DNA of 64,000 nt from Bidens hawaiensis (lineage: Eukaryota; Streptophyta; Magnoliopsida; Asterales; Asteraceae): assembly GCA_021521415.1 (NCBI GenBank), contig JAIQDT010000028.1:1215001-1279000 (forward strand), given 5' to 3'. Below, piece after piece: positions 20,511 through 30,187 of the stretch; the stretch's first letter is position 1, and every line of letters begins with the position of its first letter. Both the position numbers and the translations under genes were made by a program. Below the pieces are notes generated by a model. It did no database searches, was not told where the DNA came from, and worked only from the letters and a program-made list of their open reading frames with translations.

Positions 20511-22381
20511 TCGGGTGGGAAGCATCTCTCCCACGTTATGTTTGAGAAACACGGAGTAGGGAATGAGGTTAATGCTTGCACCGAGGTCAGCTAAAGCATT
20601 GCTAACATGAAGATTAGCAATCAAACAAGGAATGGTAAAGCTGCCTGGATCTGTCATCTTCCTAGGAAACTAATTCTGTACAGTGGAATAACACTCCTCA
20701 CTAAGAGTAACAGTTGAAACCTAAAGTACTGCTCCGAATAATTCTTCTTCATCAGATGACCGGGATATGGCGGTTCTTGCTTATAGACACGCGCCGGTTC
20801 CTGCTCAATCTGCTTCTCCTTCTCAGATGATGCACCGCCTGACTGTGAGGTACTTGCCAGGTCTCACCTTTGGTTCACCTTGTCAAGCGGTGTCTCTAAC
20901 TCCAACTCCTCATCGACATCCTCCTCCTTTCTTGGTGTACTGCAAATGACATGTCTCCCACTTTGGGTGGTCACTACCTTGGCATGAGCATTTGGAAATG
21001 GTTTACACTAGGTAGGAAAAGGATTAGGGATGGTGTTACTTGGAAGACTCCCCAAGGGCCGTTGATCGATCTTTGCGATCAATTCACCAAACTTGGCCTC
21101 AAGATTTGAAATGCGACCTGCTGTCCCTTCATAAACGTCTCGTGCTGCAAAAGAGTGGATTTGGTGTTGACATTTATTCTGTATGATCTAATTTAACAAT
21201 TGTGATTGATTAGCCAACAATTCCTTGATCTTAGAAGTATTATTTGACACAGGAGCAGGTTTAGGAGCGGGCTCTTGAAATAGATTTTGGCGTTGCTGAT
21301 AGCCAGAGTTACCTGCTCGCCAGTTAGAGTTATTGATTCACCACTCATAATGGAAGAAACAGTTTTGATTAGTAAGAAAATCGACCTCCTCCTGAGAATC
21401 ACGAGACAATCAGCTGTCTTGTGATTTTCTGCAACAAATCTCGCACTATCGTTGCAGCTTAAAATCTCTGAACTCCTTCTTCAGTGCCTCCAACTCCGCC
21501 AACACACTCGTACAATGATCAATATGATGCACTCCACAAGATGCTGAGATGGCAGCGGCTTTGGTAGCCGAAATGTATGCTGGTCTGCCAATGCTATGCT
21601 CAAGAACATTTCTTCAGCCTCCTCTATGGTGAGTTTATCGAGCATGTTTCCTCTGGTAGCGGTATTGAGCTGCTGTTGTGTTTCGGGAGTAAGGCCATTG
21701 TACAATTTTTCAACCACAGCCCAATCGGATAGGCCATGCTGAGGAAAGCAGTTTAGAAGAGTTTGGCCATGCTCCCACACAGAAAAAAAAGGATTCATCA
21801 GTGTCCATGCGAAAATAATGGATTTGCTTACAGAGACGCCCGGCCTTCGATGGAGGGAAATATTTTCTCAGGAACTTTGATTGTAGGTCGGCCCATGTGG
21901 CGATTAAGGCGTTTGGCAGAAATTCGAACCATGAAGCAGCACGACTGGAAAGCGAGAATGGAAGCAACTTAAGATGAATGTCGGATGAGATATTATAAAA
22001 ATTAAATGTTTCACAGATCCAACGAATCAGATCGGGTGTCCCGGAGCATATTGGTCATCCAAAACTGTGGAACTGAGCAGAATTGGTAATAGAATTCATG
22101 ACATGAGAGGGAATTTACCAATTATTATTATTTGTCGCAGCATGTTGAACGATTGCAGATCGGGCTCGCACGATGCCATTGTTGGCTTTAGCATGAATGA
22201 TTTGTTGCGCTAGTTGTGGAACGACGTCACCCATATTTATTCTAGGAGTAGAGGCGCATACCTGGATTTTAGGTATAGCACTCACGCTTCCTCTAAGCGG
22301 CTTAAGCTTCTCGAAAAAATCTCTCTCAGGTTCTTCTGACGCAAGATGTGGAGATAGTTCTTGCAAACGAGAATGGTGCAT
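20511..22381 (-). pseudogene. Element I gag (broken)
   Basis: Starts at ATG 22379-22381. Readable pieces: 22115-22381 (N-terminus), 21710-21967 (PFSLSSRAASWFEFLPN, FLRKYFPPSKAGRL), 21481-21798 (CFPQHGLSDWAVVEKLYNGL) and, near 20950-21060, LPSNTIPNPFPT and HAKVVTTQSGRH, typical of the Athila gag-protease junction. Multiple frameshifts and stops. It would be the structural protein of the particle. Confidence 0.78.
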
Positions 22382-22575
22382 AAACTAGAAATAAAAATTA
22401 TTTTAAAAATTGATTATTTATTAATTTAATTGTTTTATTTATTTTAAGGAAAACCAAACCTAAAGGCACAGATAGCAAGTAAAGGCACCTAAAGAAAAAA
22501 TAACAACTAAAAAGCGAATAAACATATAAACATATCAGATGATCATTCGGTTTAAACAAAGAATTTTCCAATGTT

Positions 22576-22591
22576 CCCGGCAACGGCGCCA
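22576..22591 (-). other. PBS of element I, tRNA-Asp type
   Basis: Minus-strand TGGCGCCGTTGCCGGG is the Asp-tRNA primer site typical of Athila elements. It lies between the gag start and the LTR. Confidence 0.85.
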
Positions 22592-22915
22592 AAATCTTGA
22601 TTTGTCAAATGTGAGTATATAAAATAAAATGCCAAGTTTTACCAAAGTCACCTAAACAACCACACACAATCGGCAAGGGTACCGGTCGAAATGTAGCTAG
22701 CAAGTAAGAATGTATATCGAACCTAGGACACTATGGTTAAACTCTAATTATTAAACCAAAATGATTACTAACCTAGACTTTCTTATTTGTTTTTATGTTT
22801 TTTTCTTTTTAAATATTAATTAAACTAATAATACTTAACTAATTAAAAATTAAACTAAAAACAAAACTTTATAAAAATCGGATTTTACTCAAATGCGAGA
22901 AACGACTACCTAGGT

Positions 22916-23097
22916 CAAGGTTGTAAAAGTCGTTAGGCGGTCCTAGGCGGTTGACTGGGAAGTCGCGAGTACTCGGGAGTAATCGGGGATTACTCGGAAA
23001 ATACCTACGGAGTACTCGGTCGAGGCGGGGGGTACTCGATCTAGGCGGCGAGTAATCGGGGAGTACTCGGCCGCCTACTCGGAAGTTTTACAACATT
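22916..23097. mobile_element. 182-bp MITE-like insertion with GTTGTAAAA inverted ends
   Basis: Inverted ends (GTTGTAAAA near 22920, TTTTACAAC near 23094) enclose GC-rich DNA made of TACTCGG and AGGCGG words. The flanks TACCTAGGT (22907-22915) and AACCTAGGT (23098-23106) look like a 9-bp target duplication with one mismatch, as for Mutator-like elements. There is no coding capacity. It disrupts the AT-rich LTR of I. Confidence 0.65.
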
Positions 23098-24448
23098 AAC
23101 CTAGGTAAGGGAATCCTACTAGTTAAATTAATAGTTAACGAACATGTTAACAATATCTTTAAATTATGACACTAAAGACCACTAAAGTACGCTAGATCAC
23201 CTCCCGGCCTCACTAATGGAACCCTAGAGATCTAATGACATGTGAAGCTCCATTGTTAAAGGTTTGGATCACCTCCCGGTCTCACCTTACCTTAAAAATA
23301 ATACTATGGTACCCAAAAACCCAAATTACTTCCCGGTCTCTTTGAATACAATATATTAATATAAGGGGATATTAACAATTAAGTTGAACATGGCTTGTAT
23401 CACAATATTCCAAGGGACATAGGATATCACTCCCGTGCAATTATTACCCGAACCCGCAAAACACAAAAATGACACAACACTAAATTGTCTCCCGGCCTCC
23501 TTAGAGATAGAATAATAAAATCCAATCCGCTCTCAATAATTATTCCTACAATTATTTTCACCATAAATCGCAAACAAATTGAAAACACAAAGTAGATAAC
23601 CTAATCATGCATCTAATAATCACCAATGACTATCAAACTCAAGTGCAATAATTATTAATGCAATAACTCGGATTCAGTTAGTCATATATATCATGAGCAA
23701 ATAACTAAAAACTCTACCATAATATTAAATCAATCAACGTCAAACAAGTGTCCATTAAACCATCAATCTAACCAAAACCTAGGAAGTATAAAATATTTAG
23801 CTACTCATAAAAAGATATAAAACAAAAATAATATATAAATCGCGGTTCTTCGTAAAAGAAAATAAATATAATTGAGCTACTAGCCTGTGAACCTGGTTAA
23901 ATTAATTCACCTATTTGCTTAGTTTCTTGCTTCTTTTTTTTCCTACTTTCCTCTCCGGCGGTCTCAATTTGAGCAGCTAGGTAAGTTACCTTTTCTTTTT
24001 TTTTTTCCTTTTACCTCTTTTTGGTGGCTGTTCCTTCGGTCTATATTATTTTTTGTTTTGCTTTGCGGCCGCCCACCTTTCTTCCGTAGCTTCTTCCTCT
24101 TTTCTTTTCTTTCGAGATTTTCTTTTTTAATAATAATAATAATAATCTCATAGGTTTTTTTTTCTTTTACGTGAGTCTTTTATTAATCCAAGGTCCACTA
24201 CTAATTTATTTCTTTTGATCTTCTCGTGGGCCCGGCTCAAATATCTTGTAAAATTTTAAGTACAAGACGTCGACACCTGAATTGCATTCACACAATCACG
24301 TGTTTTGTTTTAAACCAAAAACTAATTATATTTAATATAAACTATAATGGCATAAGTAATATTAGTCATGGATTCTATAAATAAACATAAACTTGATGTC
24401 AAACTTTTAAACAATGTCATGTTTGGTGTCTTTATTTTTATTTCTATC

Positions 24449-24449
<1 letters not shown>

Positions 24450-24483
<34 letters not shown>

Positions 24484-24539
24484 GACAATAATAATAATAA
24501 TAATAATAATAATAAAGAATTATTATTATTATTATTGTC

Positions 24540-24589
<50 letters not shown>
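24450..24589. repeat. (AAT)n followed by (ATT)n inverted microsatellite
   Basis: Runs of AAT units to about 24516, then ATT units from about 24519 to 24589, with short AAAGAC/TGTCTT interruptions. The two halves are reverse complements and could form a long hairpin. The plus-strand frame through it (poly-Ile then poly-Tyr) is not a gene. Confidence 0.9.
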
Positions 24590-24983
24590 GTTTTAGACTC
24601 GTTGTCTCATGAAACCTTTAGACTTTCAATATGAATCAGAAACAACTATAAATTAATAAAACAACCCTAAATATACTCAAAAGTGGAGGAGATATATATT
24701 TAATAATATGCATAATTTAGACCATATCATGTACATCAACTATGATCATTTGAACACTTAAAAAACCATAAAAATGGATAACATAAACAAATGAGAGCCC
24801 ACTAGAACTCTATAAAGTCTTCATTTGAGCAATCAAAGTGGCAAGATGGGCTAAAGAGTTAGATACGAGGGATATTTATAGAAGAAAAGTGAGGTGAGAT
24901 GGTGATAGCAGGTGTAGCTGGCTTGATCACAACATATCTAAGTAGCAATATAGGCTAATTACATGTTAAGTTTATAAATCAGA

Positions 24984-25033
24984 CTAGATTTTATCCCTCG
25001 TATTACGGGGATTGTTTTACATTATTCGTTTTA

Positions 25034-25084
<51 letters not shown>

Positions 25085-25930
25085 GATTTTAATTTTATTT
25101 ATTGTAAAAAAGTCAATAATTAATATACTTGAGGTTTAATGATAAAATGGTTTCACAAATAAATGATATGTTATAATCCGGTTTAAAAGCTCTATGGGTT
25201 AGTGGCACCCATTACCCGTTTTTTTCTTTATTATAAAATTGTTTCTTAATTATAAATAATATCTTTTTTTTATATAAAATAGGATATTAATTTTTAGTAT
25301 ATCCCTATTTTATAGGATTTTCATATCAAATATTTGATGAGATTCATTTTTAATATAATGAGGTGTTATAACTCGTTTAAGAGCTATCTGAGTTTGGTGC
25401 GACCTTTACCCGTGAATTCGGGTCAAATGCGTGAGAAGCCTTCGCTTACAAATAAAGCAATCTGATGGCTTGAGAGAATGGTCGTTTTACATTTTCTTTT
25501 TTTAATATTTATTTTTTAGATTTTAATTTTCTTTATTGTAAGAAAATTAATAATATACTTAGGGTTTGATAATGAAAGAGTTTCATAAATAAATGATATA
25601 TTATAACCCGTTTAAAAACTATCTGGATTTGGTGACCCATGACCCGCTTATGTTTTTTACTATAAAATTGTTTATTAATTACAAATGATATCTTTTTCTT
25701 TTTAAATTGGATATTAAATTTTAGTATATCCCTATTTTATAGTATTTTTATATCAAATAATTGGTAAGATTAATTTTTAATTTAATGAGATGTTATAACC
25801 CGTTTAAGAGCTATCTGGTTTTAGTAAGACTCATACCCATGAATTTGGGTTAAATAAATGAGAGACCTCCATTTAAAAATCAAACAATCTAGTGGCTTTC
25901 ATAAAAAGGGGGAGCGACCACATCGCGACA
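24984..25930 (-). mobile_element. Possible Helitron-like end and duplicated ~420-bp block
   Basis: CTAG at 24984-24987 next to a short hairpin (CCCTCGTATTACGGGG, 24995-25010) resembles, on the minus strand, the hairpin plus CTAG terminus of plant Helitrons. A (TA)n run (25037-25081) is followed by two diverged copies of one block (about 25084-25500 and 25512-25910), each with ATAAATGATATRTTATAA, TATATCCCTATTTTATAG and GTTTAAGAGCTATCTG. The TC end is not identified and no Rep/helicase is present, so the class is tentative. Confidence 0.35.
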
Positions 25931-27104
25931 CCGGGATTTTAGGGGTTTCATTTATATATATTATAGATTTGGTGATTGCGTAATAAACAATATATTTAAT
26001 CAGTTAGTTGAAATTTGATAATTTTTCTAAAAATATCAATGTTAAATATGTATTTAATAAAGAAAAACATATATAGCCGTATGCTAGTAGTTTCCTAAAA
26101 TATAAAATAAAGTTAATTATAAAATTTTAATTAAATTTAGCAAATAGTTACCTGAGTTTTTAAATAAGTAGTGAATAAAGTATAAAAAGAAGTATATTTT
26201 TTTATACAATAGTGGGTGAAAACTAGTGAGGGTATTTTAATATATGTTGTTAAATAAAAATCCACAAACTAAACAACTCATATTTTATTTTTCACTAACT
26301 AGTTTTTATAGTAAATATAAAACAAGAATTATTTTTTCTAAAACTAAATCACATCATTTTATGTTTAATTATATTAAGAAAATAATTATATAAAAACTTT
26401 AAACATAAAATAAATTTAAAAAATTTTATATTTGAAATATTATAGTTTTGTAAAATGCTTATATCCTTGATACGGAATGCCATATTACGAAATCGAAACT
26501 TAGTTTAATGCTTTATACTAATTCTAATAATATATCGTGAGTAACAACAATAAATAGGATTTAATACTTTATCTTCAACTTAATATATCTTGTAAAAAGA
26601 TTAAGGTATCACTTACTTTTGATGAGACTTTTAATTATTAAAATGGATTGTTATAATCGTTACTCATTATGGAAGGATTATATCAAATTCTATTAAGAAA
26701 ACAATTGTTTAAAATTTAATCAATTTTAATATTTTGATAATAATTTAATTATCCTAATGTGACATAAATGAGTATTAGTTAATCATTGATTTTATATGAC
26801 TCGCGCATGTCTCTTAACTCTTAACACTTGATTGATCATTATTAGTCCTAATTAAGGAAAAAAAACTTAATCAAAACTACATACTCAAAATAAAAGTTAC
26901 AGAAATTAACAAGTTCAACTCTACAAATTGTTATATGAAGATCTTGACATCACATGAAGATGAAGATACTTAAAAACTAATCTATTGAAGATTAATTAAC
27001 AACTTATTCAAGTTAGGTTGGTAGTTTTTATAAATTTAAGAAAAGTTTATAAAATATATTTAAAAATTATTTTAATACATATTATTTGAATTCTAAAAAA
27101 TATT
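25931..27104. other. AT-rich DNA without recognisable features
   Basis: About 1.2 kb of very AT-rich sequence. No frame, repeat unit or RNA gene stands out. It ends at the LTR of element F. Confidence 0.6.
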
Positions 27105-27512
27105 TGTAGGTCCCTAGCCGGATCTTAATAAGACTATTATGTCCAACCAAATGTGCGGAATCCCTTTCGACATCACTTATGAGAACAGAATGAGTAGGAA
27201 ACACTTGTAATCACTTCAAATGGTTATCTTACTAATTTTGTTGTTACAACCAATATCAGAACATGCACTAAACAAAAAGGCTGGAGGAGGGGGAGCTTAA
27301 ACCCTGATGCCAAACTTGATTTATATTCACGTCGAGTTCACCACTTACAAGACAGTGTAAGTTTGCCACTTACTAGGATCACTCTCCTACAAGTTCACTC
27401 CAGCCTAAAAACCCGTAAAAACAAACCTAAACGACACAAAACACAATGCAGAATTACAGACAAAATTATAAACAATCAACTAGTAAACTACTATCATCAA
27501 GATGCACCAACA
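27105..27512 (-). repeat. 3' LTR of F
   Basis: 408 bp, TGTAGG...CACCAACA, with GTGCGGAATCCCT as in the B and C LTRs. Where B and C have AAGTTCGCC words it has AAGTTTGCC, GAGTTCACC and AAGTTCACT (27340-27410), as expected if the CpG had decayed. Confidence 0.8.
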
Positions 27513-27524
27513 GACTCCCCCTTA
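27513..27524 (-). other. Polypurine tract of F
   Basis: Minus-strand TAAGGGGGAGTC abuts the LTR, matching the PPTs of B and C. Confidence 0.8.
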
Positions 27525-27658
27525 ACATTTAGCTTCATAGTTTCAGATGACTTATAATTTATTAAATTTACAACTTCAAGATTTTTATAAGATAACGTCA
27601 TAGCATATTTAACCAAAGTTTATGCAAAATTTTGTCTTTAGTATGCACCTTCTGATCT

Positions 27659-28511
27659 TCACTTATGATTCCCTGCATGAACCCTGTGTTTCACACGCAC
27701 CTTGACCACCTTCTGATACTTAATGTCTTCAGACTTCCAACTCAGTATGTTTAGAATCTTGTGAGCATGTAGTATTTGCAAATCATATATCTTTAGACAA
27801 ACTAATAGCGTATATAGGATTATACACCCGAAGTTTCTCATGTTCATCAACATCTTCCATAACAGCTGCAACAGTTTCATAATCTACACACCACATGTTC
27901 ATACATCCCAACACATTTTAAGCCAACAGTGTGAAAGGGATTTTCTTCAAACACTTACAGGCTTGTACCTCACCTGTATCCATGGCCTTTCATACTCTCT
28001 AACACCCCTCTCAAGGTCTTCCACATACTTTCCAACTTGAGGCTTAAGCAGCGTAAACTCGTTGTTAACCACAACTTCTTTCCAAATGATTCTACCAATA
28101 CATGAAGCTAGGTCATATCCACCTCTATTATTCAATCGTATACACCCCTAATATCTAACCTCACATTCAAGTGGAGTGCTGAAAGATCTCAAAAAATTCT
28201 TTAAGTACTGAATCCCCATCATATCTCTTGAGCACAAATAACTTCAAACTATCAGAAAAAACTAGGATATGATTCCTTTCTATGACTCATTGAAGCCGTG
28301 AATGCTGTAATTCTTCTTGAAGGATGGTGGAACAACAAGTTTATGTGCCTTATTAAACCAATTTACTCATTCCTCTTTCCACGTTGGTTCACTTTCCTAT
28401 TCTGCTTCGTCACCAATGTCTTCGGCGGCCTTAGTCTGAATGTTAATCACATCACCCCACTCATTTCCTTCATCATTAACCCAAGTATATTTAGCTCGAG
28501 GAAACAGAATG
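27659..28511 (-). pseudogene. F aORF, C-terminal half (broken)
   Basis: Aligns with the C-terminal domain of the C aORF: YDLQILHAHKILNILSW near 27760, KYQKVVKVRVKHRVHAG at the end, and CIGRIIWKE, FTLLKPQVGKYVED and RPWIQVRYKPV at 27947-28135. Further pieces (ESEPTWKEE, NWFNKAHKLVVPPSFKKNY) are readable at 28300-28420. Frameshifts and stops throughout. At 28511 it is cut by E within a VVEH motif, and its upstream part continues at 45787-45725. Confidence 0.75.
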
Positions 28512-28516
28512 ACATG

Positions 28517-29955
28517 TGTCAGGACCGGGAGTCAGGTGCAAACCTTGGAAAGGTTGACAAGAACACAGTGACTCAGTTACCCAAAGGCCTATTGAATATC
28601 CTGACGGAATCAGGATATCCAACAAATGGGAACGAAGGTGTGATGTTGTAGACACGAAACAATAACGGTTAATCAATAAGAACACAAACAAAGACAAAGA
28701 TTCAATGTATTTAATATATCATTTAATAGAACAGTGAAAGGAATGTCTAGGGTTTTGTGTATGATGGCGGCGGTAGTACGAGGAAACAAATAGAATATTT
28801 TTTTGAATGTTTCTCGTATTGTGTGTGTCGTTATATGTACCCTAAATGGAAACTTAGGACCCTATTTATAAACTCTAACATTCCTTCTAGAATCCCTAAT
28901 CATTACATAATGAAAGACCAAATAAATACAAGTGTGGGGAGTCAGGTGCAAACCTTGGAAAGGTTGACAAGAACACACTAACTCAGTTACCGAAAGGCCT
29001 ATTGAATATCCCGACGGAATTAGGATATCCAACAAATGGGAACGAAGGTGTGATGTTGTAGACACGAAACAATAACGGTTAATCAATAAGAACAAAAACA
29101 AAGAGAAAGATTCACTGTATTTAATATATCATTTAATAGAACAGTAAAAGGAATGTCTAGGGTTTCGTGTATGATGACGGCGGCTGTACGAGGAAACAAA
29201 TAGAATATTCTTTGGAATGTTTCTCGTATTATGTGCGTCGTTATCCATGCCCTAAATGGAAACCCTATTTATAGACCTTGACATTCCTTCTATTATCCCT
29301 AATCATTACATAATGAAAGACAAAATAAATACAAGTGTGGGAGTCTTCGAGCAAGGTTTGTCTCTTGCTCGAGCAGACTCAGTATGCTAGGTATGCTCGA
29401 TGAATGTCTTCGAGCCTACTTTACTTAGAATATCTTCAGTGAAGATATTCTCCTCCAGCAAGCTTCATTCCTCTTGACCAATCCTTGCTTTGCTCGAACT
29501 AGTCCATCGAGCTAGCTCATTCTTCTTGATGTCTTCAGTCTTGTCCTTAGACTTATTGAACAATCTTTAGCATGCTCGGATGTAAATCTTGCTCGGGGAA
29601 CTGAACTGTGCTCGAAGTCCTTGCTTTGAACACATGTCATCTTCTTATTGCATCCATGCTAGTCCCCATGTGCTCGACCATCCTGTGCTCATAACACTTG
29701 GTTGAAACTTGTATGATCAAGTTGTTTGCTCGATTGGCAATCCATGCTCGATAGTAGAATACTCTTGCTCGTTGAAGTGTAGCTTGCTCGAAGCCTTAAC
29801 ACTTAGAAGAATCAACCACAAACGGTTCCGAAGACCTTGCTCGAGATAGTAAAACCATGCTCGATAGTCTAGGCTTGCTCAAAGTCCATACTTAGCCGTT
29901 TCCTTAGGAGGTTGAAAAGATTCCAATCTTCCTTATAAAAAAATCCGACCCAACA
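28517..29955 (-). repeat. 3' LTR of E, with internal duplication
   Basis: TGTCAGGACCGGG...GACCCAACA, 1439 bp against 1028 bp for the 5' LTR. A roughly 405-bp segment is tandemly duplicated. The TGCTCGA array is at about 29346-29880. Confidence 0.93.
28527..29338. repeat. ~405-bp tandem duplication in the 3' LTR of E
   Basis: Copies run 28527-28937 and 28938-29338. GGGAGTC occurs at 28527, 28938 and 29339. In the 5' LTR it occurs only twice (44702 and 45104). The duplication therefore joined two pre-existing GGGAGTC sites. Both copies carry a TATA box (about 28861 and 29270). Confidence 0.9.
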
Positions 29956-30187
29956 AACTCGCCCTAGATTGGAACAAGCTCAGATGCACCAAAACACACC
30001 TGCATAGAGTTACACATGTATTGGATATTAAGGATTAATCATTTAGGAACAAGTCATTTCATTACATAAATAGAAATTCTGCCTCTTAGGTATTACACAT
30101 CAATTTTTTACATTTCAAAATACAAACTAAAACAAAAATTACAAAGATAAACATAATTAAATTAATCATCATTGAGTGTCTATTATG
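29956..30187 (-). other. 3' untranslated region of E with weak purine tract
   Basis: About 230 bp between the aORF end and the 3' LTR. The expected PPT position reads CTAGGGCGAGTT on the minus strand, interrupted by pyrimidines, so the PPT is poor or mutated. Nothing else is seen. Confidence 0.5.

Larger units (their letters stand above)
18878..24970 (-). mobile_element. Athila-type Ty3/gypsy fragment I
   Basis: Minus-strand element: LTR (22598 rightwards), Asp-tRNA PBS, gag, protease and RT. H interrupts it at 18877, so the rest of pol would lie beyond H to the left. RT and Gag residues (WVSPVHVVPKKG, QIPIAPGDQEKTTFTC, CNAPATFQRF; ASWFEFLP, FLRKYFPP) match Athila. It is heavily decayed, with stops and frameshifts in each module, and is the oldest identifiable layer in this half. 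The right LTR boundary is uncertain. Confidence 0.8.
22598..24970 (-). repeat. LTR of element I (right boundary uncertain)
   Basis: Non-coding DNA beginning six bases beyond the PBS (TGATTTGTCAAATG). It has repeated CACCTCCCGGTCTCAC-like phrases (about 23200-23500), characteristic of an LTR of this kind. It is interrupted by a 182-bp transposon at 22916 and contains AAT/ATT microsatellites. I cannot place the outer end; 24970 is where Helitron-like sequence starts. Confidence 0.5.
27105..28511 (-). mobile_element. Copia element F, 3' portion, split by E
   Basis: Minus-strand 3' LTR (27105-27512), PPT and C-terminal half of the aORF. The element is interrupted by E at the duplicated ACATG and resumes for about 65 bp at 45720-45787. 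LTR start (TGTAGGTCCC...GCCGGATCT), PPT and aORF show it is an older relative of B and C. Its gag, pol and 5' LTR are absent from the window. Confidence 0.82.

Noticed and set aside
25931..27104. Matrix-attachment or centromeric satellite
   Set aside because: AT-rich but without repeat periodicity or a known satellite unit.
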